A DNA stretch of 64,000 bases from Tribonema minus (Eukaryota; Sar; Xanthophyceae; Tribonematales; Tribonemataceae), in the NCBI GenBank assembly GCA_017506865.1, contig JAFCMP010000412.1, forward strand, positions 186,001-250,000. The letters are read 5' to 3'. Numbering within the stretch: the stretch's first letter is position 1; every line of letters begins with the position of its first letter. A program made the translations under genes and the position numbers. Under the pieces are notes generated by a model. The model made no database searches. It was given only the letters and a program-made list of their open reading frames with translations, and was not told the origin of the DNA. This document shows, one piece after another, positions 1 through 12,300 of the stretch.

Positions 1-2893
1 GGCTACACTGCTTGCGCATGTATGTCCCACCCAAGTTTAGCGCTCTGTGCCGCTGCGTCGCATCTTCGCTGGTACTCTCACAATGCTGGGGCTGGTCACA
101 GTGTCACAGTTCAGAAAAATCCAGAAGTACTTTTTTTACCATTCAAACCAATGTCCTCAGTGCAAGCTGGCTAGTCATGCAACAGGCAGGCAGCGGGAAC
201 CTTAATCGTGGTAAATAGGACCCAATTTTGCAGGCATTGTGACTGTGTCAACCGCACAACAGGAAAACCCTGCTAGCTGTTGGCACATACTCCACCACTT
301 GCAAGCCTTGAACTTGAAGGTCCTCAAGCAACTGCAGTGCATGCCCGTGACTCACTGAGCATGTGCTGCCCTGCATGACCTGCTTCAAAAAAGCAATTGC
401 GTCAATGAGTGCGCCTTGTCAATTGCGTCAATGAGTGCGCCTTGTCTCACTGCTTCAGAATGCTCAAAGCCAAGACAACATACAGAGACTGAATAATCCT
501 CATGCAGTCGCCATGCTCCAAAGACGCGGCTTCAGCTGCTGTACTATGAGCTGTGAAGCACACGGGGCAAAAGGAGAGCAGGATACGTCCATTCTGCTGC
601 TTTTGATTGACTACCATGCATGTCACAAATTGAATGGTCTATAAATTATGCACGATCACGATAGTGCGGATCCATTTGCGCAGGTGCTGTGTGCAGCTGT
701 AAGGATTGCTGATCGATACATGCCATTGCATGTGAAAGTTTGATCAAGTTTATATGCAACATGAGGCTGGATGAGGTCACTTCTGTGCACGATAGCAACA
801 CTGCTGGAATGTTTGTGACCCCAGCAATGCGGCAGCGTGCACGACAAAATAACCGAGTTGTGTATATGTATTAGTGCTGTATAACCGCGCTTTGTGCTGC
901 TTATCACCTGTGCATGCCACAGTGTGTGGCTGGCAGGCAATCAACACAGCGCCACAGGAAATTGGAATCACATGCCGCGCTTGGGGCCACACCTCAAGCC
1001 GCCTGCAGAAATGGCACACTCGAAATACTTTTCCTGGTTATCAGGCGTATGGTGTGCTGCATCGGGCGCCTGCCTGAAGCACAATTCCTTGAAGTTCAAC
1101 ATTTGCATGATCGACTTCAAGTTGAAGCTGCCAGCATTGCAGCAGTTTCAAGTTGTTGTGGACGTACAGAACATGCCATGCTGCCGCCCTTGACCTGCCA
1201 TTGGGTGTATTGTGTTCGTTGACAGAATCCAGAGTTTGATTTTGACACCACCGCCCCATGACATCATCCCCAGGGCCTGTCATGTGTCCTTCTAGGATAT
1301 GGTTGTGGTGGTCAAGTTGTCGCAGCCATCAGCGCTGCCAGCCTGAGTAAGGAACACTGGCAGCTGGCGCAACAGCTGCAGCAGGCCTTGATGATCAAAC
1401 GCGCAGGTGTACCGCCTCGTGCCTCGAAGTGACCAGCGTACCGCTCTTGGTGACGATGCCCCCCCCGCTGCCGCCGCCACTATTGGCGCGCCACCATCGT
1501 ACTCCTTGCCTCCGCTGACTCATGATGTAACCGCTGCTGTTGTCCGCGCAGCCCGCCGCCATCAGCACTGCCATCGTCACTGCTGCTGCCGCTGGATGTC
1601 TAGCTGGACCTCGTGCCACCACCATCATCGGCAGCGGTCCACGCTCACGCTGCATGTCATGTGTGTATTTACACTAGTAGATACACTGTCCCCAGCTCGC
1701 CCTTCTTGAAGATGCCACAGTGTCCCAGGCACTGCAGCGCAGGAGGACTGGAGGCGGTAGCTGCCGTGCGCGGCGGCACCGCGGCAGCAGCGTCACGGCT
1801 CAGCTTTACATGGTGGCTGTGCGTCTCACGCGCACCCCAGCAACGGCAGCACTGGCTTCCTTGAGCGGGGAGGTGGGAGGTGGGGGGGGGGGGATAGGGG
1901 TGAAGGTTGCGCGCGTGCATGACTACGGCATCGTGTTGGTCTCGAGGCGCTGTCGTTTGCACTGCATTAGATTGCCACCAATGTCAGCAGGGATGCCACG
2001 TGTTGCAGCAGCTGACGAGGGCAGCAGTGCAGATGCAGATGCAGCCGAATGGTGCAGCCAGGTCGTTTTGGACAACCGACCACCAGGAAAAGCAGGCAGC
2101 TATTGACGGGAAGCATGGATGTTGGACTGCCGTGGTGCCTAAACAATGTGTTGCGGCATGTAGGTGCCTGCCAACTGTTGATGGTAAGCAATTACGATCT
2201 CACTATCTTTGAGAATTCACGAACCTGTTTCAAAAGTGTGTTGCGTGCTGAGCGAGGGTCCAGGCCCAGACGCAGCCGCGTACACGAGAAGAATCTGACA
2301 GGATTGGTGTCGAGCAATAAACCGTTCCTTGCAGGTGCCATCATTGATGGAGTGTTTGTTGTAAAGTCCGCTGCGGCAGTAACGTATCTCCATGGCCAGC
2401 ACAGAAGCTTCTGCCCAGCACCTACATAGCAGCTGGTCGTGCTGATGCGGGTGGTCTTTTGCTTCAACTTCACCTTGGGCCGTGGGTCAAACGTTGTGGC
2501 CACCTGCATCAGCTGCTGCCTATACGCAGTGCGCGGCTGGTTGTGGGTGCTGACCACAGTTTGTGTTGCCCATCTTTGTGAAGTTAGGCAGCGTGCGCAC
2601 GCGTGCCCGCGCACGCACGCACCTGTGGATTTATTCCTGATCTTGCTCATACAATTTTTTTCAACTTCAGCTGGTGCTCGTGCGTGGTCTGCCGTGACGT
2701 GTTTTCGGCTGACTCGGCACAGCTGCGCTGGTGTGGCGATGGTGAAGAGCATGAACATAAGCACTGATCAGTACCCAGCATACGTGCGCACACGCAGTGC
2801 CATCAGACACTCATGTGCCAGAAGCTGATCACTAGCAGAGGGCAACGCGCAGCCTCTGCTGCAACTGCTACGGTCAAGACATCAACTGCTACC
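1..2893. other. No recognisable gene
   Basis: No open frame here resembles a known family or joins through plausible splice sites. Visible structure: a perfect 26-bp tandem duplication (395-420 and 421-446), a G run near 1880-1890, and an alternating purine-pyrimidine GC/GT tract near 2588-2622. The stretch near 1440-1620 is rich in short CCG/GCC units and open in several frames, as expected for GC-rich noncoding DNA. It may hold 5' regulatory sequence for the small gene at 2894. Confidence 0.5.
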
Positions 2894-3376
2894 ATGGCAC
2901 GCGCACACTACAATCATTGCCAGCCGCGCAAGGAGCCCGCAGCGCATGCCATGGCCAGCGGCAGCCGCAAAAGGGCTCTCTGTGTGTCCGTCGAGGATGC
3001 GCTAGGAGGCTTCTTCGCCAGCATCGCTAGCCAGGCGCCATCTTCGCAAACACCGGCAGCACGTAAGCGGCAGAGGACAGCAACTACGGCACACGCCGCC
3101 ACAACAGCGGGAGCGGGCGCGTCCACCGCTGCATTCCGCTCCACTGCCCTTGGCCACAGCGTGCTGGAGCAGGCGTCCGACAGCTTCGCTCTCATGGTGC
3201 TGGCGCTGGAGGCAGAAAAGGCATCAGCATCATCGGAGAGGCGCACTCATCAACAACAACAGACACGGGCGGAGGCAGAGGCGAAGGAGGTGGCAGCAGC
3301 AGCAACCACCGTATACCAACCCTATCACCTCGCAGCAGCGACAGGCGCTCCCATGTTTGTGCCCTGCTCAGCCTGA
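2894..3376 (+). CDS. Hypothetical Ala/Gln-rich protein, possibly nuclear
   Basis: A single-exon frame of 160 residues. I chose the ATG at 2894 because it lies in a strong start context (ACCATGG); the frame is open upstream to 2813. The protein is rich in Ala, Ser and Thr. It has basic clusters (RKEP near residue 12, SRKRA near 24, and RKRQR near 60) that could act as nuclear localisation signals. A short less biased segment (roughly residues 28-45, containing EDALGGFF) is followed by a predicted helical stretch around residues 90-112, then a Gln/Glu/Ala-rich segment. No domain is recognised. A coding origin is supported by the long open frame, G/C-biased third positions and the start context. 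It could also be the visible part of a larger spliced gene. Function unknown. Confidence 0.5.
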   Translation: MARAHYNHCQPRKEPAAHAMASGSRKRALCVSVEDALGGFFASIASQAPSSQTPAARKRQRTATTAHAATTAGAGASTAAFRSTALGHSVLEQASDSFALMVLALEAEKASASSERRTHQQQQTRAEAEAKEVAAAATTVYQPYHLAAATGAPMFVPCSA

Positions 3377-5158
3377 GCATTCTAGCATGAAGCATCAACC
3401 AATTTTAGGTGCTGCAACAGCAGCATTTCGTCAACACGACAGTTCAGTGCCTTTACTGACGCATGCTACACTGTGGAAGTCGACATCAGGCCTAGACGCG
3501 GCGGCGTTAGCTGAAAGTTAGGACTTGTGTATGTGTTGGGAGTGGAGAGAGGTGGTTCGGTGATTTGGTTGTACAGAGCATCTGCATTTGCCGCACCATA
3601 GACAGCAGTTCTGTCGACAAATAGCGCAGCCACCGCGGTTAGAGCTTTCCTTCGCGGGTCAAAGTCACAGTAGCAGAGGTATCACATACAGCACTGGATT
3701 TTTGAGACGACGAGTGCTTTTGATATCATCACATGCCCTCGCAGGGGCAACAGGTTTTGCACCACAAGACGGGTGCGGGGGGAGGGAAAGTGGTTAGTTG
3801 CTCAGTGTGTACATGGTTCCATGTTCTATATTCTGGTTGCAACTGTTCAATCATTACTTCATCACAGCATTTTTATGACCTGGGCTTTGAGTGTCATATT
3901 TGTTAGTTTGCCAGTGCTTGATTTGCTGTCTGCCAGTGCTTGATGCTCGAATGCCTTGAATCCTGCAGCATGCAATGCTGTTTGCCAGGGAACATGCAAA
4001 AGCCTTTGATGCAATGGTCATTGGTCAGGCAACCAGCGCTGTTTGTTGATGAATGCATGATGCTGCTCGAGTCTGATGACATGTTGCAACAAAATGAGTT
4101 GTGTCAAAATCATGTGCCACTGTGTTTGTTTCATAATCTGTTTTGTTTCATAATCTGCAACTGTGTGCGCTGTTGCGCATGTCACCATGTTGGCGTGACA
4201 CCATCTCCGGACAAGCCACAAGCATAAATTCTGTTCATGTAGGCATTGAAGAGTAGTTGTGCATACAATCCAATGTGGCATGCTTTGAGCTTGCCACAAT
4301 ACTGTCAATGATGCATGCCCCTATTTGCCGCTGATGTAGTGCTATGACAGTACGTGCTTTCATGTGTACAGGGTGCTATTGGCCATACCTTCACTGAGCT
4401 TTGCGCATCTACTGTACATCCTGGCCACTTGCTCAGATACTTGCCTTGCTCGATAAGCCTGCATATGACTGCGCCTCTTTCTGCAAACAAGGTAGATCGA
4501 GGTGTGACTGGGTGACCAGACTTCCTCTGCCACAACCTGATGCCTTGAAATCAACACCATGTGTAGACACAGCTTTGCAGCAGCAAGTGTTGACTACATT
4601 TAATCAACAAGATCACACTCATAGAAATAGCACATGATGCGAAGCGAGAGGAAAAAACTGTATTTGCGGTCGCTCTCCAAGTGTATCCTCACATCTCAAC
4701 CGGCCACACGGTGGGGGGTGTACTTACTGTACACATACTACATCTGCCTGCAGTTACTCCTGTACTGCAGGCGCGAAGCGAAGGGCTGGTTTGAGACCAG
4801 CACAATCAGTAAACCGCAGCGCAGCGGCGGCAGTGGCTACCTGTACTCTCAACGTCCATGGCCGCAAGTGTGCGGCGCCAAAACATCATCACGGAGCGCG
4901 CGGGGCGTGTATGCGCCTACTTAGAGGTTTCTCCCCCGGTCTCTCCCCTATCTACACGCGATATAAATGGCGCCCTCTCAATGGAGCGCCGCGCCACTGA
5001 GGGTGCAAAATCAGGTGACTTGTGGGACCACAAAACGGGGTGGTGGTGGTGGTTGGGGGGGGGGGGGGGGGGGCACTGGTGCTACACTGCCCCCAGGCCC
5101 TTCCCCATGTGCCTGGGAAACAACTGCCGCACCCCCCTGCTGGTATTACTGGGCAGAG
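3377..5158. other. Intergenic stretch without a recognised gene
   Basis: No supported coding region. It contains short direct duplications (GCCAGTGCTTGAT near 3910-3943; TGTTTCATAATCTG near 4127-4155) and a small inverted repeat near 4971-4992 (GGCGCCCTCTC ... GGAGCGCC). A long G run near 5056-5074 lies just past the stop codon of the minus-strand Mpv17-like gene and is probably in its 3' UTR or flank. Confidence 0.5.
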
Positions 5159-8100
5159 TTAGTGAAGGCCACCGCCTCCTTCAGGGCCGGAGCCGCCCTC
5201 TGCTACTGCCTCCTGGTCCTTGTTGGCAACGGAGGACAGGATAGTGACCCAGATGATCTCCTGCAAAGGCGGTGAGCAGCGGCCAAAGAAAGCGTCAGTA
5301 ACTGCCAAGCGCATGTGCGAAAGTTTAAATAGGGCTTGCTGGTATAAAGAAGCCTGTGGCAGCAGAAAAAAAGCAAAACAAAGTACATGAGACCCATGTT
5401 AAAGCGCCGCTGCCAATGTTGCACATTCACAATTAAGGACAGGTTCAAATTGAAGCTATGCCCTCCATGATCTATTTACACACCGCATCAGTACCCAAAT
5501 GCACACAGCACTGCTGCAGCTGCTTCATTGCGTGTACTAGGCCATCTATCTCATGAAAAATGACATTTGACAATCCATGCAACCGCAAATTGCTGCCAAG
5601 AAAGAGAGTTGAGCAGCTGAGGCATAGCAATCAAGTGGCACCAAACACGTACGATGTGGATTGGCTGGAAAGCTGGTGTGTGGGACATCCAGTAGTAGTG
5701 AGCAGACATGCGCGGACCAGGCACGCGGCAGTTCCGTGGGTTTTGGTAAGTTGACTCACCATTAAATCAATGAAGAGCAGCTTGAAGTCCTTAGGGATGA
5801 GGGTGCTGAAGCTGAGGCAGTGGATAAGAGGCCAGAAGCGCCAGCTGGAGGTGATGGCGGGCACGCACGTCGTCTTGACGTAGTCCCAGATTTCGGAAGG
5901 CCTGAAGGCAGACAGCGTGAGACAGACGCATTCAACACGGTCAGATGACAGCAACTACAAACCAGTGTGAGGTGCTCACAACCATTACATGCCAGCTGCC
6001 AGTATCCTGTGTGACGTATATTTGACCTTTGGATGCCAGCTGCTAAAATGCGAATTCTTGAGTGCTTTCACCACAGCAAATGCGTCCGATGTCGCGTCAA
6101 CAGCTGGTGCGCTGCATCAACAGACGTACATTGTGCGTTGCTGCGAGAAGCTAGGACGCTTCGATGGAGGTTTGGCGCTCAACTGGATGTGACGGCGTCA
6201 AGCCTGAATGCGTTGACTGAATGTAAAGTGCATGCTTGCAGCTCTAAGGAGGAAAATGCCAGGAACAGAAGTGAAAATTGAGTTCCAAAGCATTGTATTC
6301 GACAGTAGCAACAAATTTCTGGGTGGATTGTGCATACATGTTTACACCAGTGCATACGAAGTGGGAACACAGCGCATGATGACCTTGGAGAACTCGTCAA
6401 ACAAATCACAGGCACGTACTTCAACTTTGAAGAAAATCACTCTCATGATGATATGAGCTGTGACCCAGTGGATAGGCCAATAACAACTCAAACTGTACTC
6501 TTTATCCCGCTGTAGCGAGCGCGCCATCTGCTGCGCCACAGTAAAACTGACATGCGCAACTTTTGTGCCCCACAAAATCGATCCGTGCTGATATTTGGCA
6601 AAACGTAAAGAAACAAGAGACGTGCTCGTCAACTGACTTGCATGCTCAACAAGTGAACAATATAGTCTAGGTTCGTCAAATTCATTCTATTCTTGTCTAA
6701 TCCCATAAGTTATGGGCCAGAACAAAAAAAAGTATTTTGGTTCTTCATCAATGACATATCATTGTGAGCATTCCAAAATTGTGTAAATACGCATCAAGCA
6801 AGCTGTGCACTCACTTCTTCTCCCCAGACAGCCCAATAACAAACGATGTGTAGGCCGCGTTGAGCACCAGCGAGTACACCGTCTGGTCCGCCACCACCTT
6901 GGGCAGAAAGTTCCACCATGCGCCGTTAAAGTCAAGGTTCGCTTGCATCCACTCAATCCAGAAGTGGCACTGCGTTGACAGAGGGCACGGGGATGCAATG
7001 CTATCGTGTCAGTTGAAGTTTGAACGTGCCAGAGATACTGCTCAGGAAACAAAGGCAGACAAAACAACAGGAGAGCACATCAGCCGCAGTTCAACAAAGC
7101 AACAGCGCAACAGTATTCGTACCACTTGTATTCAGAACACAATCTGCATCCCTGTCTTGAACAGAAGCGGACCCAGACGTGGCACGCCATTACAGTAGCA
7201 AGCGTAGAATGAGAAGCAAGACTGCAATGCTGCCATGCTTGCCACGAGCCATACGTTACGCCTTCACAGCTGACTGATTGACTGCCAGCTGTCTACAACA
7301 GCAGCTCTGGTGGAATCACCCGTCCCCACCAAATTTTGCTGCTGCAACACAGGCCGTTGGTCAAGTACATCATGTTGAAATCAGCCACTGACATTGAACT
7401 TCACCTTCATCTGCCCAGGACACGAGACAATGCTATGCTCGGCTGTGCAGCGCTCAATGGCCACAAGCGTTGAACTTCACCTTCATCTGCCCAAGACATG
7501 CGGCACCATGCCACGACGAAATCAAACAGTCACATCACACGACACAAAGCCACGGCAATATCACACAACAGTCACTCATAATTTACTTACCATCGGGCCG
7601 TGTACAAACAGCCCTGCGGCAGCGCTCCGCGCAGTGCGCTTGAGATCAATCGTTTCAAGCGTCTCCCCTCGCAGACATTGCGCCAGAAAGTCGCCAATGC
7701 CATATGCCACCATGGATGTCGCTGCCTTGGTGGGCACGGCATTGTGTGTGACGCTCGACTCGTATGACCAGAGGTTATCGGACGGGACTGCGTTGCACGG
7801 GACAGAGACAAATCAACGGCAGGCATTGCTGGCCAAAACACAACAGCATTGGTGGCCAAAACATAACATCAAAGGTTGCCTTGGGCAGGAGAGGGGTTGC
7901 AACGTGTGAGTGCGTGCAACAACAATATTACGGATTGGGAACAAGTGCAACAGTGATTTTGATGATTGAGGGCTCACCAAGACAGCACACACCCAGTACC
8001 ATCCTCAGCATGATGGATACAGGACCATGGAGCACGGTCGTGTTGCACGGTCGTTGCGCAAAATTCTAAGCGCGACGGCTCCGACTTGAGTTAAGCAGGC

Positions 8101-8791
8101 AGCACCTAGCCGAAGCGACCGACATGATCAGCAACTAGAGCAGCACGGCAGCGACTGGCTTACCTCTGAGAATGATTTCCCAGATTGTCCACCCCCTGGA
8201 CAGATCAGCGTCAACTGTCACCACCTTGTACAGAGCCCCGCCCACCAGCGCTCCCACTACAAGCAGGTTCAGCACCGCGTTCCGCCGTTTCGGGTCGCTG
8301 CTGAAGTCCCGGTACAGCTGGGCCAGCGTCTTGTTGGATCGCTGCTGTACTGAGGGCCCGCTCACGTCGGCGGAGTGATCGAACAGGGAAATCTGTTCAT
8401 GATCGAAATTGTGCTCTGAGGTCTTGGTTTCAGGCTCCGCCAGCGCTACCTGCGCAGTGAAGGCGAGGCAAGCGCAATGGGGATTGATGAAGATCAGGCG
8501 GCGACACGATGGCGACGGTGTGGTGCAAGAAAGAACGCTATGTAGAAGTCCATGCTCTGGAAATCTTTCAAATATGACAGTGCACGACGAGCCACGTAAC
8601 CTCCTGTTGGTGCTCACCTCGCTGGGCGGCTTCGCCTCGAGCACCATGCTCACAGTTCGAGGGCTGGATCGGCATGAAGGCGCCGCCGTCCACGCCCTGG
8701 CCGGCATCCGTGTCGTTGGCGAGACGAAGGCATTGGAGATACTGGCGCAGTTGAGGCAGGTGACAAGTACTGCGCTGGCGGCAGCTCGCAT
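5159..8791 (-). CDS. Mpv17/PMP22 family membrane protein with plastid-type targeting signal
   Basis: Six exons join in phase: 8791-8618, 8449-8164, 7787-7591, 6969-6815, 5901-5760 and 5260-5159, giving 351 residues. The first 25 residues are a signal peptide ending SNA-FVSP, an ASAFAP-type motif, followed by a Ser/Arg-rich transit-like region; this suggests import into a complex plastid. The C-terminal two thirds match the Mpv17/PMP22 family: a THNAVPTKAATSMVAYGIGD segment that starts the domain, LFVHGPM with the conserved GP, a DQTVYSLVLNAAYTSF membrane segment, SSWRFWPLIHCLSF (the W-x-x-WP signature) and a C-terminal EIIWVTILSSVANKD. Family members are small multi-helix membrane proteins, some channel-forming, in peroxisomes, mitochondria or plastids. 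The substrate cannot be read from sequence. The family assignment is strong; plastid location is inferred from the N-terminus. Confidence 0.88.
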
Positions 8792-9383
8792 CCCAGACGC
8801 GCCTACTCGAGCTTCCTGTCGCCGCTGAGTAGTTCTGCTGGACAGCTGCGCTCTGAGTTGCTATGCAGAGTCAACAAGAGTGCATGCAGATGTGTTCGAA
8901 GTCTATGAAAAACGATGCATTGGGGACAACTAGGGCTAGGGTCAGCCCAGAGCAGTCACCGAATCTCACGCCCCTTGACATGGATGGGGCCAGTCAATGT
9001 GCCACAGACCACATGGCATGCATGCGAATACGTCTGCACTATCTGCACTACTGTGCCAGCCTCATGGTGGCAGATAGCATGAAGAGCAGCTAGGCACACA
9101 AGCTGGACTGGTAGCAGTGGTTGTGGGCTGCAAGTGCAGCATTGATGCACAACACGTACTCGCAATCGTAACAGCTGTGATGTCTGGTTATGACATGTTG
9201 TGTGTGAGTGTCCGATACACTGCCTGTGCAGCAGCAGATGCACCTGACGCTTGCTACGCCTCTCTTCTGCCTCCACAGCTGCCCTGTTTACGCCGCACGT
9301 TTTGCTATGCACATTGATTATGTACATGTGCTGCATACATGCTGGAAGGCTACAGTGTCTACGCGCAAAGACTTCAAGTTGAA

Positions 9384-12300
9384 CTATGGGTGTACGGTCT
9401 CCGTCCGCCCTAGGGTCAGCTTCGTGGCGCTCTTGAGCAGTGCCACGCCCTTCACCACCGCCCCCCCACTACCCCCCCCACCGCCCACTGCCTTGGCCCC
9501 CACAGTGCTCACCGCCGCAGCACCACCCTCATCCTCCTCCAACTCCAACTCCGACCCCCCCTCACCAAAAATGTCCCCCAGCGATTCCCCTTCCAGCTCC
9601 CCCTCCCCCTCCTCCCCCATGTCACCCCCCCCCGCCGCCCCCCCAGCGGCACCGCTCTTACCGCCGCCCCCCCTGCCCCCCCCTCCCCCGAACAGCGTCC
9701 CCCTGAGCGTCTGGAACACGCCGCCGCCGCCCTTCTTTGCCCGCGGCTTGTAGTCCAGTTTGGGCTTCTCGATGTCCAGCAGGACGTCGCGGATGCTGTC
9801 GAGGCGCCTGAGGCGGCCGCCAGGGCCAAGCGGCAGCGCGGCAAGCTCGTCCATGTGCTCGTGCTTGAGCGCGCAGAACTCGCACAGGCGCCCCGCATTG
9901 CACAGGAGGCAGCCCGCGAGGGCGTCGCCGCGGCCGTGCTTGTCGTACTCCGGTATAAAGGTCTCCAGCTGCCGCAGCACGTCGGCGTTGGCGGGATCGG
10001 CCTGCGGCGTATGTATTACGTGGTGCGTTTGTGTGGGTGCCGTGTGTGTGTGGGTCGCTTGCTCAGCAGCCGGAGTGTATGGTCCATGGCGGCGGAGTGT
10101 GCAGGCGCGGTGAGTGACATGACGTTGGAGCGAATACCAAGTAGGGTGCAGACAACTCCCATAGTGAACTCAAGGTGTGGCTGAAGATGTCTGTGCACCA
10201 CCCTTTCCCATTGTGCATAGACATCCCACTGTGCACAGACATCGCACTGTGCACAGACATCCACAATGGCAAACGCTGTGTAGGCACATGCTGGTGACTC
10301 CAGGCTGAAGATAACCCTCCTCTGCCCCCCATTGAGGGTACTCAGAAGACGCTATTGGGTTACTGCGGCAGCGCTCGAGAGTTGTCTGCACTCAGCACTG
10401 CGCAAGACAGCCGCACATGCGCGCACTGGCCGGCAGTGGCGTATTAGGCAAGGCCGCTGATCCTCGCAAGCAGCTGCATGCGCCTTGCATGCTGTAGAGC
10501 ACAGCGTGAATCCGCTGCGTCACCTGCACAGCGCGCTTGTACACCACCTTCACATTTTCTGAGATCAAGGACTTCAAGATGGTTGCACATATGATTAGCA
10601 CATGGCTTAGAACTGCATCATGTGCGCAAATGGGTATACCTCAAAGTACATAGCACACCGCTGCCGCGCGCTTACACGCCACTTCTGCAACGTACAAGAA
10701 GTGACGTGCCAAATATGTATTTTGAAGTACCGGATGGCGTACTCTGGCCGTGTCATGACACACATGGCAGAATACAGGCGGGGGGGGGGGACATGGAGGA
10801 GGACGTAGGGGAGGGTCCCGAGATGCCATTTGGCGGCGGCAGCGTTTGAGTGGTTGTCGTTGAGACACTTTCAGACTGTCACACGACATGTAGATTCCGT
10901 ACAGCAAGCTTCAAGTTAGATGCCATTCATCTGGGCTTTTTCGTGCCCTGAGCCAGAATTAATAATAAGTACCCACTATTCTGGTCATTATGATCAGAAC
11001 TGCTACAAACTTGCCACTTTGGCAATAGGGTCATTTGGCAGCATCGAGCAGGGGCGGAAGCTGCTGGAGGCTGTGGCGACGGAGTATGCCAGCAGGATGT
11101 CAGTGCCCGGAGGAGCGCGCCCTAAAGCTCTCAAGGGCATCGCCCTGGCGCGCTTACGCTCGGCACTGTCGGCAGCGCTCCACATGGCGTACTCTGGCCG
11201 TGTCATGACACACATGGCAGAATCCAGGGGGGGGGGGCACATGGAGGAGGACGTAGGGGAGGACCCCGAGATGCCATTTGGCGGCGGTGGCGTTTGAGTG
11301 GTTGTCGTTGCGACACTTTCAGACTGTCATACGACATGTAGATTCTTTACAGCTAGATGCCAATCATCTGGGCCTTTTCGCGCCCTGAGCGAGAATTAAT
11401 AAAAAGTACCTACATGTACCTACCTGTACACATATACCTGTACGCATGGTATATACGCGGCATACCGCTGCTGCATCACCTCACCTGCACAGCGCGCTTG
11501 TACGCCACCTCCACATCCTCGGGATCGGGCAGCGCACGCACAACGACCGCCGTCACGTAGCGCCCCGCAACAGCGTGGCACACGCGCCCGGGGCTGCGGC
11601 GCGCGCCCTTGGTGCCCAGAACTTCAACCTGCGCCAGGTGCAGGAAGTTGAAGCCCTCGAGCTGTATGCGCACGTAGCGCGCGCTGGTCTGGTCGGGTAA
11701 CCGCCAGGTTGAGCATCTGCGGAGCGGGGAGTGAATTGGGCGTGTGTTGAGCCGTATGTACATTACATGCAGCATGCAGTACAAACGGGTAGTGACCCCC
11801 AAGTACATCATCATCTGCTCCAGTACAAGAGATCTAGCAGGTTCTGAAAGTACTGTAGGATTTCCCCCAGTCGCTGCCTACAGTGCGCGCTGCATGTCAC
11901 CACGAGCATACATGCCAGTACATACACCTTCAAGCTGTCAAACAGGCACCATACATACATACCTCCGCTGCGCCGTGAGCCTCACGCGCGCCTGCGACTG
12001 CGCCAGCGCCGCCTTGAGCGCGTCCCCCCCCGTCCCCTCCGCGTACGGCGTGCGCGACACCATGACCCAGCACGGGAACAGGCGCCGCGCATACAGATCA
12101 GCGCCGAAGGAGGGGTCATCGGGCTCGTCGCTGCGGTTCCACACGCGCACCGTGTCGATGCGCGCCTCGCTGCCGAGGTCCACTTCCCACCACGCCTGCG
12201 CGTCCTGCTGCGTGCACGTGCACGCCGCGGCGCCGTGCCCGCCTGGCATTCACAGAGTTTGCAGTGTGTGGCATCGTTGAGACAGCGGCGGGGTGTGGAT

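Noticed and set aside
10197-10268. CRISPR-like array
   Set aside because: It is a short tandem run of a roughly 19-bp unit (CACTGTGCACAGACATC) without spacers, in a eukaryotic intron.
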